Below, in pieces: positions 8,468 to 15,768 of a DNA stretch of 64,000 bases. Origin of the DNA: Dyadobacter fermentans (GTDB lineage: Bacteria > Bacteroidota > Bacteroidia > Cytophagales > Spirosomataceae); the NCBI RefSeq assembly GCF_019924045.1, contig NZ_JAHXBN010000013.1, positions 248,001-312,000 of the forward strand, in the 5' to 3' direction. Positions within the stretch are counted from its first letter, which is position 1. Each line of letters opens with the position of its first letter. The notes beneath the pieces are model-generated. The model worked only from the letters and a program-made list of their open reading frames with translations. It did no database searches and was not told the origin of the DNA. The position numbers and the translations under genes were made by a program.

Positions 8468-9467
8468 AACAACGTCTCGACACTTGGAAACCTCAACGAC
8501 AACTTCCCATTACCGTGCATTGGTAGCGAAACTGCCATTACTTAAAGCCGAGATTGCAAAAGTAATCGTCGGCCAACAGGATGCGATTGAAGAAATACTG
8601 ATCGCATTGCTGGCATCGGGGCATTGCCTGCTCGAAGGCGTGCCGGGGCTGGCTAAGACGCTGATGGTCAAAACCATGTCGGAGGCGCTGCATATGAGCT
8701 TCCGGCGGATCCAGTTTACACCTGATCTGATGCCGGGCGATATTGTGGGTACCGAGATTTTGGAGGAAGACCATGAAACGGGTAAGAAGTTCTTCAAATT
8801 CAATCGCGGGCCGCTGTTTGCCAATGTGGTACTGGCCGACGAGATCAACCGGACGCCACCCAAAACGCAGGCCGCATTGCTCGAAGCGATGCAGGAAAAA
8901 AGCGTTACTTATGGCGGCGAGAACTACCCACTGCCCGACCCGTTTCTGATCATCGCGACACAAAACCCGATCGAACAGGCCGGGACTTACCCGCTTCCCG
9001 AAGCGCAACTCGACCGGTTTTTGTTGTATATCAAATTGAGTTATCCTAGCGAGGAGGAAGAGCTGGACGTCTTGCGTACGACTACCGGCACCGCACGGCC
9101 GGAAATCGGGCGGGTATTATCGGACATAGAAATGGCTGATCTTCAAAAGCTTACGCGGCAGGTGCACATCGCGGATGAGTTGTTGGTAAAAATCAATGCG
9201 TTGGTACGCTCTACGAGGCCTGAAAACACTTCATCGGAATACGTAAAAGAATGGTGCGACTGGGGCGCAGGACCTCGTGCCGGGCAGGCGCTCGTGTTAT
9301 GCGCGAAGGCGCGTGCGGTGTTGCATGAGCGGTTTTCGGTGATTCCCGAGGACATCCGCACATTGGCATTCCCGGTACTGCGGCACCGCATCTCCATGAA
9401 TTTTCGGGCGGAAGCCGAAGGGATTACCAGCGACCACGTGATTCAGGAATTGTTGAATGGTCTGTAA
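8460..9467 (+). CDS. MoxR-family AAA+ ATPase
   Basis: A MoxR/AAA_3 ATPase of about 335 residues. Walker A is GVPGLAKT near residue 60, Walker B is VVLADEIN, followed by the usual RTPPKTQAALLEAMQE and sensor ATQNPIEQAGTYPLPEAQLDRF. MoxR ATPases act as chaperones with vWA-domain partners, such as the DUF58 and BatA-like proteins encoded next. The start is uncertain: ATGs at 8439 and 8460 lie inside repeat element C, and TTG at 8484 would give a family-typical N-terminus (METSTTTSHYRALVAKLP). Given how often TTG is used nearby, 8484 is a serious alternative. A REP-like cluster separates it from the DUF58 gene. Confidence 0.9.
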   Translation: MVQTTSRHLETSTTTSHYRALVAKLPLLKAEIAKVIVGQQDAIEEILIALLASGHCLLEGVPGLAKTLMVKTMSEALHMSFRRIQFTPDLMPGDIVGTEILEEDHETGKKFFKFNRGPLFANVVLADEINRTPPKTQAALLEAMQEKSVTYGGENYPLPDPFLIIATQNPIEQAGTYPLPEAQLDRFLLYIKLSYPSEEEELDVLRTTTGTARPEIGRVLSDIEMADLQKLTRQVHIADELLVKINALVRSTRPENTSSEYVKEWCDWGAGPRAGQALVLCAKARAVLHERFSVIPEDIRTLAFPVLRHRISMNFRAEAEGITSDHVIQELLNGL

Positions 9468-9495
9468 ACCGGCGCGATTGAGCAGGCATTCGTTG

Positions 9496-9764
9496 TTACA
9501 TCCCTGACGGGATTTCCGAACGGGTGCCTTGGTATTTTGCTACCAATGTTACATCGCTAACGCGATTTGTGTGGTGAGCCAAGGAGTGGCTACCTGTTTA
9601 TAGCAACGGACGAAACGATCATATACAAGACTCCCGAGGAGTCACCTAAACTGCGAATGGTATGACGGCACGTTGCCAATACCCATCCATCAATGCCGTC
9701 AGGCATGTAACCTTGGTAGCAAATGGAGCATAAAGGTTAGATTATAATGCCGTTAGGCATGTAA
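9496..9764. repeat. REP-like hairpin cluster between moxR and DUF58 gene
   Basis: The 378-base gap between genes has no ORF but holds four related small hairpins. Two are in forward orientation (GTTAC then ATCCC-TGAC-GGGAT; GTTAC then ATCGC-TAAC-GCGAT). Two are inverted (ATGCC-GTCA-GGCAT then GTAAC; ATGCC-GTTA-GGCAT then GTAAC). Stem bases change in compensating pairs while the loop and the GTTAC flank are kept. A fifth hairpin, GACTCC-CGAG-GGAGTC, lies in the middle. Paired head-to-head REP units are typical of elements mobilised by RAYT transposases. Confidence 0.7.
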
Positions 9765-9845
9765 CAACAAAACAAATGCTGACACTCGACAAAGACCCAA
9801 GTAAACAACGTAGCGAAACGAAGTAGAGATTACCCACAACAAACA

Positions 9846-10739
9846 ATGCAAAAAACAACCACCCTATTGGCGTCCAGCCTGATCAAGCTCAAAAACCTGC
9901 AACTGACCGGGAAACTGGTGAGTGAGGAGCTGATGCTGGGTATCCATTCGAGTAAGCGGTCGGGGATAGGCATTGAATTTGAACAATACCGGCATTACGA
10001 ACCAGGCGACGACCCGAAACGGATCGACTGGAAACTGTTTGCGCGGACGGACAAACACCTCGTCCGTGAGTCGTCGACCGAAAGCGACCGGCAGATCCGG
10101 TTTGTACTGGACTTGTCGGGGTCGATGAATTATACCGAAAATGGCGTGAGCAGGCTGCAATACGCCCAAGTCCTGCTGGCGTCCCTTGCTTACCTGTGCT
10201 ACATTCAGAATGACCAGATGAGCCTGTACGGATTATCCGACGGCCGGGTGGAAACGATCAGCGGAACGGGCTCGGCGGCATCGGCGCGACAGGCATTCCA
10301 GAAAATACTGGTAGGGTTGGAAAAAGTGACTGCGGCAGGAGCGTGGGGAACATCCGGGCCACGGCAGTCAGAATTTCAATCGAAAAAAAAGGAGCAGCTC
10401 ATTTTTGTGAGCGATTTGCTGCAAACGAACGACGAATGGCTGTCGTGGATACGTGCCTTGGCGGGACCTTATCGTGAAATTGTGATCTTCCAGATTCTCG
10501 GTGATCAGGAAATGGCATTTGATTTAAAGGGATTTTATCGCTTCAAAGACCTGGAAAGCGGGAGAGAAATGGAGCTGGATGCAGAAACCGTGGGTACGCA
10601 ATTCAGGGCATCTATCGAAACCTATCTCGCCGATTTAAAAACCGCATTGCAAATCCCGCATGTGCGCCTCGTACGGGCACGGATGAGCGAACCCGTGGGA
10701 ATGGTATTAAAGGCATTTTTAACGAGAAGAAAGGGCTGA
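9846..10739 (+). CDS. DUF58 protein with vWA-type MIDAS
   Basis: This 297-residue protein carries the DUF58 signature EPGDDPKRIDWKLFART (residues 52-67), followed by a von Willebrand A-like segment with the metal-binding D89-L-S-G-S motif. DUF58 proteins are standard partners of MoxR ATPases and are thought to act as adaptors that bring substrates to the AAA+ ring. No membrane segment is obvious. It overlaps the next gene by one base (TGATG), so translation is coupled. The ATG at 9846 follows an A-rich stretch with no SD site. Confidence 0.88.
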   Translation: MQKTTTLLASSLIKLKNLQLTGKLVSEELMLGIHSSKRSGIGIEFEQYRHYEPGDDPKRIDWKLFARTDKHLVRESSTESDRQIRFVLDLSGSMNYTENGVSRLQYAQVLLASLAYLCYIQNDQMSLYGLSDGRVETISGTGSAASARQAFQKILVGLEKVTAAGAWGTSGPRQSEFQSKKKEQLIFVSDLLQTNDEWLSWIRALAGPYREIVIFQILGDQEMAFDLKGFYRFKDLESGREMELDAETVGTQFRASIETYLADLKTALQIPHVRLVRARMSEPVGMVLKAFLTRRKG

Positions 10740-11857
10740 TGGCATTCTTGCAACCATATATGCTTTGGGGAATGCTGGCTGCTGCGGTACCAGTGGTTGT
10801 CCATTTCTGGTACCAAAAGCGGGGAAAAACCATTGAATGGGCAGCCATGCGCTGGCTCGGCGAGCAAACCACCCTCCAACATCGCGGACTGAGGCTGAAT
10901 GAGGTTTGGTTGATGATCCTACGGTGCATTTTGGTTATCCTCCTTGCATTAATAATGAGCAAGCCCGTCGCCGACTGGTTGACGGACACAGGCAAGCGGG
11001 AAGTAATCCATCTCGTACAGGCCGACCAGTTGGTAACCGACACTTACCGTTTTGAATTAGAAAAAGCGCAGCGCAACGGCGAACCTGTTTACTGGCTCGG
11101 TACTTCGCCGGAAAAGGCTGATGACGTAGCCCGAATCACGGATGTATCTTCTCAATCCAAATATTTGCAGCAGAATATCAATGCACTAGCCGGTGGCAAT
11201 GCGAAGGATTTCAGGTTGTATTTCAGGAACGACGGCAGCCTGAAATCCCGGGTATATATTCCGGGCGAGTACCGGCTTTTCCCAGTCGTCGATTCATCGG
11301 AAACGAAACAGATCGATCTTTCGAAAAACAAACCGGCGTATAAAGCCACTATCAAAGTATTGCTGGATTATCGCAATGCGGCGGAAACGCAAACCGTCCG
11401 GGCAGCGCTTGCGGCACTGACCGAGGTTTACGGTTTTTCATTTGACATACAAGAGAAAGTAAGCACCGCAAGGCATTATGAATGGATTTTTACCGATCAT
11501 CCGGCGGCCAATCCGCAACCAGGAACAATTTACGTGGTTTCGGGCAACGCGCCGCGATGGGACGTTCCGGCGCAGATTATCCAGCTGCGCGACAGGCTAC
11601 GGATGGCGGATTCGGAGCTGGTCGAGAGCGGCAGGCTACCCGAATGGCTGGGTGACTTGCTGGTGAAACATTTGGGTTTGAAAGCAGCTAATGCGCCTTT
11701 GAGCAAAGGGCAACTGGATGCATTGTTTGAAAAGGTCCCGGCCTCGCATGTGCAGGAAGAAGCGGTATTGCGGCCGTGGTTGCTATTGGTTTTGATATTG
11801 TTAACGGGAGCGGAGCGCTGGTTGGCGCTGCGCAAAACAAGCGGGAGCCATGGCTGA
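10739..11857 (+). CDS. BatA-like N-terminal membrane protein
   Basis: The 372-residue protein begins MAFLQPYMLWGMLAAAVPVVVHFW, the standard start of the BatA/TIGR02226 N-terminal domain. The WAAMRWL segment and a second helix at about residues 58-77 follow. A soluble, presumably periplasmic, middle part leads to a C-terminal helix near residues 343-362 (PWLLLVLILLTGAERWLAL). The vWA MIDAS of classical BatA is not visible, so it is a BatA-domain scaffold rather than a complete BatA. It overlaps the DUF58 gene by one base and the DUF4175 gene by eight, indicating a tight operon. Confidence 0.82.
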   Translation: MAFLQPYMLWGMLAAAVPVVVHFWYQKRGKTIEWAAMRWLGEQTTLQHRGLRLNEVWLMILRCILVILLALIMSKPVADWLTDTGKREVIHLVQADQLVTDTYRFELEKAQRNGEPVYWLGTSPEKADDVARITDVSSQSKYLQQNINALAGGNAKDFRLYFRNDGSLKSRVYIPGEYRLFPVVDSSETKQIDLSKNKPAYKATIKVLLDYRNAAETQTVRAALAALTEVYGFSFDIQEKVSTARHYEWIFTDHPAANPQPGTIYVVSGNAPRWDVPAQIIQLRDRLRMADSELVESGRLPEWLGDLLVKHLGLKAANAPLSKGQLDALFEKVPASHVQEEAVLRPWLLLVLILLTGAERWLALRKTSGSHG

Positions 11858-14078
11858 TGTAAGAAAACTCGTTAAATCGGTCAATACGCATTTGCAATGC
11901 GTTGCAATTTTGAAGTGCTTTTTGCTGGGCCTGGCGACGCACCTGTTGGCGGATATTTTTCTGAAAGACAGTCCGTGGCTGAGCTCGGCGGTTGGTTCTA
12001 TGGGTTGGCTGATCGGCATATGGATTACCAGGGCTTTCAGGGATAAACAGAAGGCTGCAATTGCCTTGATTCACAGTCATAACGAGGATGCTGAATACAG
12101 CCTCGACCTGTTCGATCGCAACGACCCGAACATCGCCGAACAAATGCAGCTCGAACGCATCGAAACGCGCGACATCACCTTTCCGCGCCGGATATTATAC
12201 CGTGGCATCTGGAAATATTTTGGAGCGGTGGTTCTGGCGGCGTTTGTTTATCATGGCGTGTTGAATATGCGTGAACGGGAGGTTGCACAGGAGAAGCCTA
12301 TATCTTCATTGAGACCAGTTAAGCGTAGTTCGGGGCAGGTTATTCCCAAGTTTGAATCTTCGGCGGTTAAAATCGTACCGCCCGGCTACACGGGTTTACC
12401 CGAAAAGAAATCGGACGACTTGAATATCAGTGCGATCGTCGGGTCGGTGGTGGAATGGTCGGTGTGGTTTGAGAACCCGGAGCATTTAAGTGTGCGCATT
12501 GCGAATAGCAGGGGTGAGGAAGTGAATTTGAAAGAACATCACGGGGTGTTCAGGCATCTGGACCGTGTTTCCGGCTCTGGATTATATTCCATTAAAGGAT
12601 ATTTCAGGGATTCGCTGATATACCAGTCTGATTTTTACAAACTCGAAGCATTGCCCGATCTCGCGCCGCGCGTTGAGCCTGGTTCGAAGGAGTTGTATCG
12701 CTACCACTTCCTCAATGACCCCAAAAATATCAGCGTATCGGCTAAGATATCGGATGATTTCCAGGTGAAGCAGGCATTCATTGTGGCTACCGTGGCGCGG
12801 GGTTCGGGTGAAAATGTCAAGTTTCGCGAAATACGCATGCCGCTCAGTCCGGTCGATTTTAAGGAAGCTGACATTCGGAAAACCATCGATTTGAAAGCGC
12901 TGAATTTCACACCGGGTGACGAGCTCTATTACTATTGGGCGGCGATCGACAACCGACAGCCCGAAGCGAATTTCACTAAGTCGGATACGTATTTTGTGGT
13001 GTATAAGGATACTGCGAAAATCGAAGAGGCAGAGCTCGCTACCATGGCCGTGAATATCATGCCCGAATACTTCCGCAGCCAGCGGCAGATTATCATCGAC
13101 ACCGAAAAGCTGATTGCGAGGCGTAAAAAGCTTAGCGCCAAAGATTTCAAAGCGACGTCGAACGAGATCGGTTTTGACCAGAAAGTGCTCCGGCTGCGTT
13201 ACGGGCAATATTTGGGGGAGGAATTTGAAACCACCATTGGCGGGGATACCCACGGCGAGGTGCCCCATGGCGGTGACAATCCAGCAGGGGATAATGGCAA
13301 TATCATCGACGCATTCACGCACCACTCCGATGGCCAGGGCGAGGGCGCGCGCGAACCCGCACATGCAGATGTACACGAGCACGAGCACGAGCACGAGGCC
13401 GCGGGCGAAAAAGACCCCCTTGCCGCACTGATGGAACAATACACGCATGCGCACGACGATGCCGAAACGAATACTTTTTACGAGCAATCCACACGCAGTC
13501 TTTTAAAAATGGCTTTGGAGCAAATGTGGCAATCGGAGCTGTATTTGCGAACCTATGAGCCGGAGAAAGCGCTGCCATTCGAGCATAAGGCATTGGAATA
13601 CCTTAAAACCGCCCAGCAGAAAGCGCGGACGTACGTGAAGAAAAGCGGCTACGATCCGCCGCCGATCAAGGAGAAGGAAAAGCGGCTCACCGGCGAACTC
13701 AAAGAGCTGGCGACGAAATGGGATTTCGAAAAGGAGTTTACCCAAAAACAAACTGCCGCACTGGCGACCACCTTGCTTGGCTATCTGGAAAAGGATAGGT
13801 TATCCAAAGACGAGCAGGCAAAACGGGCAGTATTAAGTGCGGAAATAGCGCAGCGGCTTACCGAAAGCGGGCCGTTCAACGGCGGTTTGCAAAACTGGAA
13901 TATGCTCGCGGCATTGCAAAAACTGTCAGCAGGAAGGGCATTAAGCAATGCCGAAATAGTCGGTTTGAAGCGCGATTTATACCGGCGAACAAATGCTGCA
14001 TTGCAAAGCCGCCCGTCACGGTCGGGGGAGAAAAAGTTGGAGGCTGCGTTCCGGAAGGCATTGCGGCAGCCTCTTTAA
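11850..14078 (+). CDS. DUF4175-like large membrane protein with His-rich insert
   Basis: A 742-residue protein with N-terminal hydrophobic segments (about residues 20-55 and 125-142), then a long exported part with a Pro-rich start (PPGYTGLP) and Ig-like folds, and a charged helical C-terminus. The layout resembles DUF4175 family proteins, which are regularly encoded with MoxR/DUF58/BatA genes. An insert near residues 500-520 is very rich in His and Glu (VHEHEHEHE) and is encoded by four CACGAG hexamers at 13374-13397; it could bind metal ions. It overlaps the BatA-like gene by eight bases. The DUF4175 assignment rests on context and pattern; the biochemical role is unknown. Confidence 0.7.
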   Translation: MADVRKLVKSVNTHLQCVAILKCFLLGLATHLLADIFLKDSPWLSSAVGSMGWLIGIWITRAFRDKQKAAIALIHSHNEDAEYSLDLFDRNDPNIAEQMQLERIETRDITFPRRILYRGIWKYFGAVVLAAFVYHGVLNMREREVAQEKPISSLRPVKRSSGQVIPKFESSAVKIVPPGYTGLPEKKSDDLNISAIVGSVVEWSVWFENPEHLSVRIANSRGEEVNLKEHHGVFRHLDRVSGSGLYSIKGYFRDSLIYQSDFYKLEALPDLAPRVEPGSKELYRYHFLNDPKNISVSAKISDDFQVKQAFIVATVARGSGENVKFREIRMPLSPVDFKEADIRKTIDLKALNFTPGDELYYYWAAIDNRQPEANFTKSDTYFVVYKDTAKIEEAELATMAVNIMPEYFRSQRQIIIDTEKLIARRKKLSAKDFKATSNEIGFDQKVLRLRYGQYLGEEFETTIGGDTHGEVPHGGDNPAGDNGNIIDAFTHHSDGQGEGAREPAHADVHEHEHEHEAAGEKDPLAALMEQYTHAHDDAETNTFYEQSTRSLLKMALEQMWQSELYLRTYEPEKALPFEHKALEYLKTAQQKARTYVKKSGYDPPPIKEKEKRLTGELKELATKWDFEKEFTQKQTAALATTLLGYLEKDRLSKDEQAKRAVLSAEIAQRLTESGPFNGGLQNWNMLAALQKLSAGRALSNAEIVGLKRDLYRRTNAALQSRPSRSGEKKLEAAFRKALRQPL
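13374..13397 (+). repeat. Four tandem CACGAG hexamers inside the DUF4175-like gene
   Basis: Four exact copies of CACGAG encode alternating His-Glu. Being a whole-codon repeat, its copy number can change without breaking the frame. Confidence 0.9.
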
Positions 14079-14103
14079 GATTTAGCAAGAACAAGACACC
14101 TGA

Positions 14104-15750
14104 ATGATCCATACCGATTTCAACTGGACTGAACCCTTGAACATACTGCTGCTGGTGGCGGCAGTCGCGTTACTGGTGTTGCAATGCGGGCTGCTGTTTG
14201 GGCGGCATCGGACGGCTGGCGTTCGGAATGATAGATTTGGTATCCGGCTGATTTTGAATGGTTTGCTTTGGGTTAGTCTGGTGGCGTGGCTGTTCGATCC
14301 CTATTTTCAATCCAATGGAGGTTCGAAAAAAGGGTTGCTGATTGCCGGAAATGTACCTTCCGGGGCAGCAGGGCGAATGCGGGATAGTGTGGCCGTAGCG
14401 GAACTGATAAGTGCAGACGAAATCGCCAGCAGGCCGGTAGATACGCTGGTGATAGTGGGGCAGGAGTTTGACGAGACGGTTTTTGCCTCCATCCGGCAAT
14501 TGAAAAAAAGCCCCGTTTTGCATTGGAGGCCCTGGTTTGCACCTAATGTGCTCCGTGACGTTCAATGGAAAGGAGTGTTGCGTAAAGGCGAAATGCAGCG
14601 GATTGAAGGTAGTATTCAGCTGTCCGGGAAAAAGACATTGCAGGTGCGGTACGCCGGTCAAACGCTCGATAGTGCCATGCTGAATGCCGGAGAACGCCGT
14701 TTCAGGCTCGCCTTCCCTGCATTTTCCGAAGGCCGTACAACCGTGACGCTTGACCTCGACGGTCAAACGATCGATACGCTCCGCTTTTTCGCGCAGCCGG
14801 GGCAGAAACTGACCGTGAGTTTCCTGCTCGATAACCCCGATTTTGAAACGCGCAGCCTCGCTACCTGGCTTGGAAAGCAGGGGCATTCCGTGTTGTATGA
14901 GTCTTCATTGTCGAAAAATATTCGCAGCAAGCTAAATATCAACCGCGCCGCCGAGCCCGACCTGATCGTAACGAGTGCTTCGAACGCTGCCAATGCGGAT
15001 TTAAAAAAGGCTGTAAACGCGGGTAAAAGTGTGCTCTTTTTGCAACTGGGCGACCCCATTACCGACCTTCGGGCAATCAATAATGCATTGGGCACACGTT
15101 TTCAACCGGTGAAAATTTCCAATGAAGAATCGGTTGCCGTATCCGCTTCATTGACCGTACAGCCTTTCCGTTTCGAGGCTAATAGTTTTCAAGTGCAGGC
15201 GCGGCATTACCCGGTGGTAAGCGAAAAGACGACGGGCAAAATCGTGGTAAGTTTATTGAATGAGACCTTCCCCATGCAGCTGTCGGGTGATAGCATTGCT
15301 TATGGAAAGGTTTGGAACGAAATCCTCGCATACGCGCGCCCTGCGCAGGCGCCTGTGATCGAATGGGACGCTCCGGTTTTTCAAAATGTGCCGGTTACAG
15401 TGCATTTGAATAGCTTTCAGCCTGTTCCGCGACTTCTGACGGTCGGCAAGGATACCGTTTCAACGATTGTCTCTGCATTGAATGACCGTTCGGCTGCCGC
15501 TACTTTTTTACCGGAGAAAACCGGTTGGCTCGGTTTGCATGACTCATTGCAAACCGAGCTTTATGTGCAGGATTATTCTCCGCTGCGCTATGCTTCGCGC
15601 ATGCAGCATTTCATTCTATCCACACAAGAGATGGATGCAACAACCGGCTTAAAGGACGACGCGGCATCAACCCGAAGACTTCCCGGCTGGGCCTGGTTTA
15701 CCTGGCTGATGCTCTGCCTGGCGGCATTGTGGATCGAACCGAAGTTGTAA
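14104..15750 (+). CDS. Membrane protein of the MoxR/BatA block, function unknown
   Basis: A 548-residue protein with two N-terminal membrane segments (about residues 12-32 and 46-64) and one at the C-terminus (GWAWFTWLMLCLAALWIE). The large middle part would be periplasmic, with an Ig-like stretch and a LLDNPDFETRSLATWLGKQGH segment like the glutamine amidotransferase-like domains of BatA-associated proteins. This helix/soluble/helix layout is common in the last gene of Bacteroidota MoxR-DUF58-BatA clusters. It starts 25 bases after the DUF4175 gene and ends 18 bases before the converging permease pseudogene, so it is the last gene of the block. No enzymatic motif was recognised. Confidence 0.7.
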   Translation: MIHTDFNWTEPLNILLLVAAVALLVLQCGLLFGRHRTAGVRNDRFGIRLILNGLLWVSLVAWLFDPYFQSNGGSKKGLLIAGNVPSGAAGRMRDSVAVAELISADEIASRPVDTLVIVGQEFDETVFASIRQLKKSPVLHWRPWFAPNVLRDVQWKGVLRKGEMQRIEGSIQLSGKKTLQVRYAGQTLDSAMLNAGERRFRLAFPAFSEGRTTVTLDLDGQTIDTLRFFAQPGQKLTVSFLLDNPDFETRSLATWLGKQGHSVLYESSLSKNIRSKLNINRAAEPDLIVTSASNAANADLKKAVNAGKSVLFLQLGDPITDLRAINNALGTRFQPVKISNEESVAVSASLTVQPFRFEANSFQVQARHYPVVSEKTTGKIVVSLLNETFPMQLSGDSIAYGKVWNEILAYARPAQAPVIEWDAPVFQNVPVTVHLNSFQPVPRLLTVGKDTVSTIVSALNDRSAAATFLPEKTGWLGLHDSLQTELYVQDYSPLRYASRMQHFILSTQEMDATTGLKDDAASTRRLPGWAWFTWLMLCLAALWIEPKL

Positions 15751-15768
15751 TAATCATATGCTGTAAAA

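Noticed and set aside
8353..9845. Insertion sequence between DUF4159 and DUF58 genes
   Set aside because: No transposase or terminal repeats of an IS were found; the repeats are small hairpins and simple words.
12582..13487. Long antisense ORF of 301 codons opposite the DUF4175-like gene
   Set aside because: It lies opposite a gene with clear family features and membrane segments; its product is rich in His, Arg and Val in the pattern expected from the complementary frame.
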